A stretch of DNA of 64,000 nt from Selaginella tamariscina (taxonomy: Eukaryota; Streptophyta; Lycopodiopsida; Selaginellales; Selaginellaceae): NCBI GenBank assembly GCA_003024785.1, contig PUQB01000456.1, forward strand, positions 62,001 through 126,000. The letters run 5' to 3'. Under the pieces are notes generated by a model. That model was not told the DNA's origin. It searched no databases and worked only from the letters and a program-made list of their open reading frames with translations. The position numbers and the translations under genes were made by a program. The number at the start of each line of letters is the position of its first letter. The stretch's first letter is position 1. Positions 49,336 through 60,200 of this stretch are shown in pieces.

Positions 49336-52300
49336 ATTGGTAGCAGAGCCATTCTCTGCGGTCAGCAGGACTACCTAAAGTTGTAGTGTGTTTCAGGGTT
49401 TAGTTAATTCTAAATTTTTGAAGTACTCTATCACTTTCGGCTAACGTCTAAATTTCTGCGCGGAGAGATGGTCTTGAGATCTATAACTCTTCAAAGAACA
49501 TCTACTTAATAAGTGGGTGTGGGTTATGGACTCCAATATCGAAGGTGACACTCGGAAGGCAACTTCAAAGTTGCATGCCAGGTTACGTTTCTCTAGGTTA
49601 CTTAACCTTAAGGTTGTCTAGGTTACTTTACCATATACTTCCAGAAGACGTGGCATGTTAGTTTGTTCTGGCTTACAAACTAAGTCTTGGAAGTGGGTCT
49701 TGTGACATCCTAAGTTTACACATTATTGAAAATTTTTTTTTTTCTTTAAGGTGTTTGAATTTGGGATAACATATGATTTGGAAATAGACAGTGTCCATTG
49801 AGTTTTGGCTTAGGGCAAGATTCAATATCAGGTTCAACAATAGTGTTCAATGGGGAAAGACTTATGTTCGAAAGTGCGTATTTGACTTCGGAAGAAGGGG
49901 CATATTCAAACATAAGAGTGAACACTACATTTTGACATAAAAGTGTAAATAAGCTCTCATTATAGTGCATGTAATACAACAAAATGTCAAATATTAACAT
50001 GATAAATATGTTAAGCAGTTGGTTTGAACATCCAATGTAATCAAAGTATTGTCCGATGTTCACAATATTTTGATGACGCTAGCTACAAGTAACATTAGGT
50101 GAAATAGTTTACTAAGTTCAAGTTACTAATTTGAACATGTACAACTTGAAACCTTAGTTAGTTGTAAGCGCGCACTCTGTATTCAAGTTAGCTAGCTTCG
50201 GCTAACTTGATTATGAAATTATCTCATATGGGATCATAAGAATGAGATAAAATAATAGATTTTGGCAGTAGATGGATTTAATATTGCATCCCTATCAATG
50301 CAGTTTTTTGGATGGATGGCGTGATCTATCACAAAGAGTAATGTTGGAAACATACGTTTACATTTTCAGTTTACTGAGTAATGAAGGACTTGCATAGTGA
50401 AGGCGTTCGGCACACACTTGTGCATTTTTCATTGTTAACTTTTTAATCTTGAAATGTGTAACGTTGTTTGCAATGTGGCATAAGCTCTTGAATAAGGGTG
50501 ATTCCTTGGTTAAGAAGAGCATGATTTGAGGTTCTCCAGTTTGTTTATCAATTAAGTAAAGGAAACTTGCTAAGTTTGATAACTTATGTTGAGAATTAAA
50601 ATGAGCTAGTAACAGTTGGATTTCCATTGGAGGTTTAAGTGCAGTGCCTCCTCAGAGAGTCGGTGTTTGATGAGAATTAGAAGTTGATATTGATTTTCAA
50701 TATCAATTTCATTTTAAAGTCGAATACGATTATTCAAAAGACGGTTTCTTGACTCTGCATCATGGTGCAAATGTGGGCACTTAAAGAACAAATAAAGTAT
50801 GTATCTTCAATCTTTCAGAATATTGAAAAATAGAACTGCTCTTGACTCAAGGTTTGATTGTATTCCTTGGGTTAGTTGTTAGTTCTATCTCAAGGTTTGA
50901 TGGTGTTCCTTGAGTTGGTTCAATATTCTTGTAAGTATATATTGTGTAGCGGGATTAGCTCAAGAAGATGGTGTCCCTTCTTGATGATCGTAGTTCAAGG
51001 TTTAACGTATGGTCCAATATCCAATTCGAAAATATGAGGTTTCCTATCACCTCATTCATTGAGATATTCATATCTTAGACTTTGAAAGTATTTATGACAG
51101 TCTTTTAAGATTGATTATAAATGACTTGTCAAAGTAAAGTATGTATCTCTTTAATATTGAGTTTGGAGCGCTCAATATCGAAACTTGGTTATGATCACAT
51201 GAGGTGGCCATAATCATATAATAGAAAGACTCAAGACTTGAGTTTAACACTTTGGTAAGGCACTACCTTAGTGTTATAACTTGAAACATATTTTCAAGTT
51301 ATTTGAGAAATGAGGTGTTTCTCAATACATTGCTTGAGGGGCAATGTAGTACTTTGTGGATGGCTAGGTGTTTAAATGGATAATGTATTTTAGTTCAACG
51401 TATTGAACTAAATATCTTATTCATGTTTGGGGAGATCTGCTGAATTATGAGATATAACTGAAACATGAAGTTAGTGTGATACTTTGGTGTCATGATAACA
51501 TTAGTGTGGAAAATAATATCTTACTAAATCAGTTAGATGAACCAAACACTGAGTCATGATTCCTCTTGGTCCCTGAACTGTTGCTTGATGCATTATAGCA
51601 TTATATTTCCGTCTTGAAACTGAAGTTCGGGTAATATCAAGAACTAAGTCCTCATTCCATAATAACTACCGCGTTTTGATATTTTGATAGTTCATGTAGT
51701 TATGTTTGATAATGTAACTATATGCGTTCACGAGAGCAAAGCACTTGAGTATGCGAAGTATTTAACAAACCCATCACTTGTTAAATTCTGAACTTCAAGG
51801 TTAGTCGATGATCACGGGAACAAAATATTATCAATATCAAGAATGCAAAGGTTATATGAAATAGGGTTGTCTGAAGGTATTTCACGAACACTAATTGAAT
51901 CAGACGATAAAGCATTACTTTTGATAAATTCAAATAGTTAATTGAATGATTCAAATTAGTGACACTGTTGTGTTTCAATATTAGCTTATTGAAATCTTGT
52001 GTAATCAGTTTTACGAGTTGGAAAAGTATAATATTATAATGATTTGGTATTCGAGTTTAGGGAGACTCTTATCATAAAGCCAGTTCTCTTAACTTAATTC
52101 TAGGATTAAGTTATGTGGCCTTAGCGAGATTAAGAGTTAGGAATTATTGAATGCATCTAGTATGTTGTGCTCTTTGGGGAATGAGTACAATGAGAGTGTT
52201 AGTTAAGACATGTGTATTAAAGATTGTGTTTGAAAGCACTAGAGATGGGTTGAATTTCCTGGTTTCCACATTGGTTTATAAGAAAGGTATGTTAGCTTAT

Positions 52301-53200
52301 CTGATCCTGAACTGGTCGGTGTTATGAAAGAGTACAAAGTTGATTGCAAAGACAAATGGTAGTGCTATCACACTTGGTCAGATTTGACTGAATTTGATTC
52401 CTATCAGGAATAAATTTATGTTAATAACACACCAAGTGAATGGCAGTTGGTAGATTGGCAAGACCTTGTTGTATACATGTGTACAGCCATGCGCCTCTGT
52501 GATCGCCTCTGCCAGATTGACATGTTTACAAAGAACAGGGTTTTACGACTTGTACTCTTATATCGGAAAAGAGCTTGATTCCGATAAAGTCTCATACTTA
52601 GTCTGGCGTAGCTATATACTAATGAGAGATAGGTATAGTAGCAGACCCTTATGAAAAGGGTAATGAGAAGCACCGAGGGATGCAGAGATGTAAGCTATAA
52701 TATCGTAACATGTGAAGATGTGGGACCATTGGAAAATCAAAAGAAATGCGAAGGTGTTTGGTCAAGCATTTGAGAAGTGCTTGTTGTGTAGACGACAAGG
52801 TCGTCAACAGCATTTAATATTAAGGAATAAAGCAAGTCTTTATTTCTTGTTAACCAAGGGGCCGGCAACAACACTAACTAGAGGCCTCCAATATAAATTC
52901 TAGTTAAGTAAAGAAATTAACCAGTGTTGTGTGCGTCGGGTGACAGACTTTGCAGACGTGCAAAAGGTCTCCAAGTGACTTCATGTCGCAGGTGGTGCCT
53001 CCGGCAGCTGGGTTTACGACTCAGTGAACGACGGTTCTGAAGTACTTGGTTTCGCGTAATGCAAGGGGGTAATAAAACTTATGTGAACTTTTGGCTGACT
53101 CTGCATAGAGTGATATGTTAGTTTTGGTTAATTTTCTCTAACATTATCTAGTCTTGGAGTTGGACGTCAACGGACGTTGACATTTTCAAAGGCGGGAGTG

Positions 53201-54867
53201 TGTCATAGTTTTTACTATGACTCCTCTTTACTTTGGACGTTGACTGTTGTTACCTACTGTACTATGTTGATAAGCCCTAGGTAGAAGAAACAGGCCCGCT
53301 TAGTGCACTTGGATATCTAGTGATGGTCGGCCGGGTGTCATTAGGTATTTGCAAGAAACTCTAGGCGAAGCTAGCACTTCCATCTAGAAAACTCTTACCT
53401 TGGTTTTCGTGTCCCAGTTGGATTAATGGCTAGTTCCAGGTGAGTTCGGCATGTCGGATATGCTTAGAAATACCCCTAGGTTTGACAGGTTAGGGTTTAG
53501 GGGTCGATGATAACTCACCAAGTATATTTCCTTTGGGAATGAGATTTCAGTGCTAGCCCACATGTAAACAGGAAAACAGGGGGGGACCTCTGTCACATAA
53601 ATAAGGTAGTATATAGGAGTGAGGGTTCCTGGGTTCATGACTGAGCTCGTTACTCTTCTCCCGGTGCAAGCTCTAGCTTGTGTCGTCAAGGCACAACCCT
53701 CTGTTGTGCCGCCCTAACTTCCAGATGCCAGGGGTACGTCCCACCTTTGGGTAGCTTACCCTTAACGTTGGCGAATCCATGCCTGGGAGATCTTGTCGGA
53801 ATGCACGTTCCAAGAGCAGAGGTTGAGGCTTGTCTCCAGCCTCCTCCTCCACGTCAAGCTAGGTGTAGCACTCACGACCAAGCAAGGCACATCCGTGTCC
53901 TTGTCCAACTGTGGGCGTGGGATCTTGTTTGACAGGTTCACGTTACTTGGTTCCTGAGGGTTCATAGAGGGGTTCTAGAGTTGGTATTTAGGAGCCACGT
54001 TTGTGGTACTTGGTGCAACTCTTGAATCTAAGGGCTATGGCATGATAGCCCACATCGGGGAAGGCAGTGTCACATGGAGATGTGACACTAGGCTAAACGT
54101 CACATGGTACAATGCCTGAGGCACGCCCTTTGGGATTATGTCATGGGCTTGTCGCCAAGGGGTTGGATACTTTAGCAAACAAACATGCTTGTGCTTACAC
54201 TAGGGTGCTAAGCTTTGGGCATCCGCTCAAGGAAGGTTAGGTCTCATAACTAGGTGTGCTTTGGCACACTTGGCTAGGGGAGTGTTCTCCTTGGAATTCA
54301 AGGGTTGAACAACCTAAACATGTTAACAGGAGCCCTTTCGTGAGGCACTCGCAAGGTCATGTGCTTAGGGTTATCCCAAACCTAGCCTTGGGGAGTTTGC
54401 TTAGTAGAACACTCGTGTCCTCACTAAGTACTAGCCCTAGGTCTAGGGTATAACTTAGCCACTCAAACCTTTAGGGGTTAGTCGTGGTTCAGGGTACCCC
54501 TTGTCGCCCTAAAGGGGTGTACTCCCGGATGAGGGTGATTCCTCAAGAGGTAAGTGACGATGCCTTAGCTCTGTCCAGAGGGTATGTGTGGAACACATGT
54601 CTCCTTGATGGGGGTTAGGGCATGAGCCTGTCTAGGTCTTCTAGGGCAAGACCTTAAGTCAACTAGGGTTATCCCTCAAGGGTTTTGGGGTAGACACTCT
54701 AGGGAGACTTGGGCTAAACCCTAAGTCTCCTGTCCACTTGGGCATTAGAGTCTAACCCTAGGGGTCGTTGGGGTTGTTCTGGGAAACTTAGCGTTGCTCA
54801 CACAGGATGATGACGCCAAATGGCCACTGGTAGCCACGTGTTGGCTCTTTGGGTTAAAACTCTGACA
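53201..54867 (+). repeat. 3' LTR of the LARD-type element
   Basis: 1667 bp, the same ends as the 5' LTR. The G run here is only 7 long (53579-53585). Confidence 0.9.
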
Positions 54868-57842
54868 AATGGAGTGTGTGAATGTTCTGTACTCCTTGAG
54901 ATAACTTCCAGTCTAATATCTAATTGAAGTTCGTCTTCAGACTCCGACATTGAACCAAATTCGTCTTCAGAACTATCACACTTATCGGGGGAACTTTCTC
55001 AAATACTCCTGTATGGGTTTGTTGGGGTAGTCAGTTGAGAACCTCTCTATCCACTTGTTCAGGTCCTCAACCATGGTCTTATCCTTTTCAACGGCAAACA
55101 CACATGTATCCGAAGGTAACACTCCTTCAAGACGGACCCCCTAGTGCAGTAGTCAAAAACCCACGCATCACTGTGAGGACCCCTGATCAAGTTGACGATG
55201 CTCCGTGCCGCTTGACTTGTAATGTTTGGATAACGTACATTGCCGAATACGTCACTCTCAGCTATCGGTGTATCGGATGGAGGTTCAGGGCCGTTGGAGT
55301 GCAAACAGATGCCTGGCCAGTCATTTGGAAGTTTGAAATTGTTTGGCGCATTCCTAACAACCAAGTGAACAACCGAATCAATGCACTTCGGATCAGCATC
55401 ATTCATATAAAATCCTGTCCAACGATGTTTATTCCTCTTGGCAAAGGCGAAGGCAAAGGTATCGGTGACATGAGCAAGAATCAAGAAATAAATACCTGAA
55501 AACGTAGATATCAGTCAAGAGTGCAAGTATGAATTCAATAATAAATACCTTCTTTGTACATGCTTGCACGGCTAAGTTTCTCCACCAAATCCTCTAGTGT
55601 CCTGTCTGTCGAAGGATTTTTTGACACCCGCCGATCCATCACGAACAATTGAAACGGTTTCCTACAAGCAGTGATGGTACCCCATAAAGTCTCCGAATCC
55701 AACAAAAACATCTGTAGGGCTTGTCGTGATTCGTAGCATCCTCCTTTATAAGGTTCAACTCGGTTCTCCGCTGCTGAAGGACTGCCATAAGAGAAGGCGT
55801 CATCGCAATGTTCTCCTTTTTGGCGTTGGCGTGCAATAGATTCTTGCCCAGATCTTCCGATTGATTCACCCATTCGACAAGCATATCATCATTTGTCACA
55901 TGCAAATATTTGCTGACCTCTTCGTATGTTGAAGCCGAAATCCAACCCAGTTTGTGGCAGTGTATTCCCAACCACTCCTTGAAGTGCCTGACCGTCTTCA
56001 ACTCCATTGCCTTGAGATGAAAAGGAGAGGTGGGCTGCTGTTGTTAATCTGTAATTTGCCATCAATCACCAAATCAGCCAAGACTTCCATCTCCTCCATC
56101 GTTGTTCCATTTAAAGGCTTCAACCATGTGAGCTTGAAATCGTTGTCTACATCCTTTATAGATTGAACAGACTTAGCCTTCGGCGTCTTACTGGGTTTCT
56201 TTGCAGACTTCTCTGAGGGCTCCTTCACTTGTCTGCTTCTTCTTCAGTGTTCCTTTTGCAAAGGATTCCATAATCCCCAACCATTTGCAAAGATCCTATC
56301 CTCGGGACAAGAAATCAACATCATCAAAAAGGATGTTTCCTTCCCGCCCACCTGGGCAAAATCAACTGCTACAATTTCTTCAACTCTCTGAGAAAAAAGA
56401 CAGATTAATATACCGGCGAGATAAATCCCGCCCAAACAATTTGCTTACCCGGTAGTCCGCAGATTGTGTATTCCCTGCGGTAGCTCTTTGTGGTCGCTGA
56501 AGAGATTCCCACACGGCTCGCGTGTGTTTGAACTTCTCCCATATTTTGCTGTTGTAGTGGTTGGTGTCTGCAGCGTCCCATTCCGCCGATAACTTATGGT
56601 ACTGCTCGATTGTGAGATTCGGCTTCGCTAAAAACGATCTTTTTGTCAGCTTCTCACGGGTATGCTCGGAAAGTTTTGTTGCCATCGTTCCTTTGTTGTG
56701 TTCGTCGAGAAGTCGTTGGGCTGCCGTTATTGTGTGCTGGCCACTAATGATGTAGTACTTATGATTTTCTATTCTCCGTCTGAACCTTCCTCATTTGTTC
56801 CGGTGTTGTGATCCACACTTTGTCAGCGCCTTTGTTTTCTCGTAGTATGGCACAAAACAGCATTATGTGGAACGGTGTAAGAATTGTCGTCTTCATCTTC
56901 TCCATGAGCTCAGCTACACGTTCCTGTTGAGTGGCCTGTAATTGAAGTTTGGGTTGACGCTGCAATACTTAACCCTACACTGTAAATCCTATCATCCAAC
57001 ATCATTTCCTTGTGGCTTATTGCAGCATGGGATGCCACAGGTGCAGCTGACAAAACGATAGATTTTCTTCTACGATCCGAATCAACATGTGTGATCCCCG
57101 ATTGATGCTGTTCTAATGTTCTCGGCACACTCTTCCAGCTCCCGAAATTTTAAGCAAATTGAACGTGATCTGTAAAGAACCTGAGACCAAGCCACCCTCT
57201 CAATCTCCTTATGATGTCGCTGTGTTCTTCTTCAATGTGAAGAGGGACGATTGCTCCACTTGTGATTTTCTGTATTGTGAAGCAATATCTCTGAGAATAC
57301 ACCTACTCGATGAGTCTGAAGATCTTCGAAGTAGACATCCAGTTGGATCCCCTCCATAGATGGGCTTTCGTTGAGTTGAAGAAGAACTCCACGGTCAACA
57401 TCATTAGTGAACACGTGAACGTCATTATCCACAAGTCGACAAAAACCACCCGAAATTAATGTTGTAACTGGCGACCTCTGGATCCGAGAACGTGACATTG
57501 GATGGAACAAGGCATATGTGTCGAGCATCGTTCAATCTGGGTTCGCAGCATGCTTTCGGATGCTTGACTAGCACACCCACTTTCCATTGTTTTGCTTGTC
57601 CATGCGATGTGACAGAGGTTAGTTTGACAGCAACCATGGTTGTTCCAATGCGCTTCCCGTTTAGTTTGAAATATGGCCAAGTTGATTCCAGAATCCCCCT
57701 GCCCATCTCTTCTCCTGCTCTCGTCTTTAATGTCACCTCAATTCCACATCTGAATACAAAAATGATTAGTTCAAGCACATATCCGAGTATAACAGATTTT
57801 ATTTTAATTCTTACCCAGAATTTGACGACGACTCCATACTAA
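54868..57842 (-). CDS. 5' part of split host gene: unknown N-terminal region plus DNA-methyltransferase-like segment
   Basis: A multi-exon minus-strand gene starts at about 57832 (MESSSNSG), followed by an intron ending near 57751. The first region, CGIEVTLKTRAGEEMGRGIL onward, is not one I recognise. Next come a charged region with RVAELMEKMKTTILTPFH, a helical part (about 56450-56690, with EKLTKRSFLAKPNLTIEQYH), a lysine-rich linker (about 56160-56228) and a segment with DRRVSKNPSTDRTLEDLVEK (about 55540-55620). At about 55120-55210 lies SQAARSIVNLIRG, then AWVFDYCT.GSVLKECY, then, in another frame, VFAVEKDKTMVEDLNKW. This is the layout of AdoMet motif I and the following acidic strand in beta-class DNA methyltransferases, but no clear DPPY is seen. 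An acidic linker (SSEDEFGSMSESEDELQ, about 54920-54970) leads to the LTR insertion. Several single-base slips occur. Confidence 0.5.
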
Positions 57843-58174
57843 TGACTCGATCTCCTTGTTTAATTAAATCGTCCTTCTGCAAAATAATACACTATGAATA
57901 CAAATCATATAAAAACGCACACACACTTGTATAAACCCGAATATACAAAAAAATACACAGAGAGAAGTGACGGAATTAACTGTCCAAAGCTCACATTTGT
58001 GCTAGTGCAAAAGAAAGATAACATTTCGTTTTAGAACCACCACAAATGTGAGCTCTGGACAGTTTTACATAGATTCCTAGCTTTTACTCGAAATATTATG
58101 ATAAGATGATAAAAGTAAATAAAATGAGATATGCAACTTATATATACTAATACACATATATATTCACATGGAAG
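57843..58174. other. 5' flank of the split gene
   Basis: The promoter side of the minus-strand gene. The segment ACATTTGTGCTAGTGC at about 57993 and its near inverse at about 58045 (CACAAATGTGAGCTCTGGACA against TGTCCAAAGCTCACATTTGTG at about 57981) form an imperfect inverted repeat of about 21 bp with a loop of about 35-40 bp. No gene seen. Confidence 0.5.
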
Positions 58175-59385
58175 GTGCGGCGGGATTAATCTCGCCACCC
58201 CTTCAATGCCTCCTGAAAGAGTGGGCGGGATTAATCTCGCCACCTTTCTGGAGGCCTTGAACGGGAGTGCGGAATTAATCTTGCCACCCTTCTCGGTCTC
58301 AGAGAGAACTGGCAGGATTTATTTACACCCCTTCAGTGACTCCAGAAAGGGGCGGGATTAATCTCGCCCACCATGTAAGGGATGGTTAAATGAATTCGCC
58401 ACCCTTCCCAGTTCTCTCCATTGGTATGTTGTAAACCTTCTACGTCTCAGACAGAAACGTTTGGGATTGACTCACGGAGAAAAAAGGAAGGGTGGCGGAT
58501 TCATCCTCCAACAGGCATTGAAGGCTCGGCGGGATTAATCCCGGCCCAGGCCTTCACTCGGTCCCTATGCGGCGGGATTAATCCCGCCGGACGCCAATTC
58601 CCTCGCGGAATCGGGCGGGATTAATCCCGCCGCCTAGGCCCTTCAGGCAGGCCTTTGGCGGCGGGATAAATCCCGCCCGATTCCGCGCAGGATGCGTACG
58701 CGGGGATTAATCCCCGCCGGCCCTTCACTCGGGCCTAGGCGGCGGGATTAATCCCGAACGCCAATGCCCTGTGCGAATCGCGGGATTAATCCCGCGCCTA
58801 GGCCCTTCAGGCAGGCCAATGGCGGCGGGATAAATCCCGCCCGATTCCGCAGGGCATGCGTACGCGGCGGGATTAATCCCGCTGCCTAGGCCCTGAAGGG
58901 CCTAGTGGCGAGATTAATCCCGTCAGACGCCAATGCCCTGTGCGAATCCGGCGGGATTAATCCCGCTGCCTAGGCCCTTTCAGACAGGCCAATGGCGGCG
59001 GGATAAATCCCACCGGATTCCGCACAAGGCATGCGTAGGAGGCGGATTAATCCCGCCGCTCTTCGATTAGCCTTATGGGCGGCGGGATTAATCGCTGCTC
59101 ATGAGGCTAACTGAATAACCTACCTGAAATGGCGGCGGGATTAATCCGCCGTTATTCGATTAGCCTTATGGGCGGCGGGATTAATCCCGCTACTCATGAG
59201 GCTAACCAAATAACCTGTCTGAAATGGCGCCGGGATTAATCTCGGCGCTCATGAGGCTAACCAAATAGCCTGCATGAAGGGCGGCAGGATTAATCCCGCC
59301 GCTGAAGGGCTAACCATATAACAGCGGGATTAATCCCGCCGCCGAGGGGCTAACCATATAGCGGCGGGATTAATCCCGCTGCTAC
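58175..59385. repeat. Array 1 of the 18-bp palindrome GGCGGGATTAATCCCGCC
   Basis: About 25-30 copies of GGCGGGATTAATCCCGCC or close variants (ATAAAT, CTCGCC, TTAATCCGCC) occur every 30-70 bp. The copy is its own reverse complement. At the left edge (58175-58420) copies are degenerate. From 58530 to 59040 they are near-perfect and sit in a higher-order pattern with the spacers CCTAGGCCCTTCAGGCAGGC and ATGCCCTGYGCGAATC, which recur in both orientations. From 59040 to 59385 the spacers change to CATGAGGCTAACYRAATARC. The array is GC-rich in an AT-rich neighbourhood. The spacers repeat, so this is not a CRISPR array. No family known to me. Confidence 0.9.
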
Positions 59386-59850
59386 ACACACACACACACA
59401 AAAATAATATATATATATATATATGTATATGTGTGTGTAGGAGAGTGCGTGTGTGTGCTAAAGATAGACAAATCAGATAAAATTATACTGACACACACAC
59501 ACATATGTATATGTATATGTATATTGTATGTGTGTGCTAAATAATTAAATTATACAGATACACACACACACACACATGTATATGTATATACAGGAGTGTG
59601 CGGGTGTGTGCGAGAGATAGATAAATAAATAAAATTATACAGATACTGGTACATATAATATATGTATGTATATATGTACATAGGTGTATATATATGTGTG
59701 TATATGTATATCATGTGTATGCGTGTGTGAAACAAATAAAATCATATAGATAAACAAACACACACACACACACACATATACAGGAGTGTGCGTGTGTGTG
59801 CGAGAGATACAATTAACAAATCAATAAAATTATACAGATACAACACACAC

Positions 59851-59896
<46 letters not shown>

Positions 59897-60034
59897 GTAT
59901 GTATAGGGGTGTGTGTGTGTGCGAGAAATAAATAAATAAATAGAATTATACAGGAGTGTGCGTGCGTGTGCAAGAGATAAAATTAATATAATTATACAGA
60001 TACACAAACATAAACACACACACACACATATATA

Positions 60035-60065
<31 letters not shown>

Positions 60066-60200
60066 CGAGTGTGCGTGTGTGCGCGAGAGATAGAGATCTA
60101 ATTAATTTATTAAGATGCACACATATATAAATATATATGTGAATAAAATAAATAAATAAACTCAGGAGTGTGCGTGAGAGAGAGAGAGAGAGATCTCACC
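59386..60200. repeat. Compound (CA)n/(GT)n/(TA)n microsatellite block in tandem units
   Basis: Units of roughly 100-150 bp recur about six times. Each has a CA or GT run, a TA run, and a GAGAGATAAATAAATAAAAT-like, TTATACAGATACA-like piece. Open frames here are artefacts of the low complexity. Confidence 0.85.

Larger units (their letters stand above)
47704..54867 (+). mobile_element. Non-coding LTR retrotransposon (LARD type), complete and young
   Basis: LTRs are 47704-49335 and 53201-54867, flanked by AATGG on both sides (47699-47703 and 54868-54872). The LTRs are near-identical by eye (above about 95%, apart from one deletion of about 45 bp near 48832), so insertion is recent. A primer site TGGTAGCAGAGCC (49338-49350) follows the first LTR, and a purine-rich tract precedes the second. 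The 3.9-kb interior has no gag or pol domain in any frame. Its 5' leader matches the gypsy fossil at 28-31 kb and its 3' leader matches the chromovirus tail at 9.3-9.6 kb, so it probably depends on that family for its proteins. It looks whole for a non-autonomous element. Confidence 0.9.

Noticed and set aside
58175-59385. CRISPR array
   Set aside because: Repeat-spacer look, but the spacers themselves repeat and invert, the spacing is irregular, and the surrounding genes with introns are eukaryotic.
59550-60025. Membrane-like open frames rich in Tyr, Thr, His and Ile
   Set aside because: They are translations of CA/TA microsatellites.
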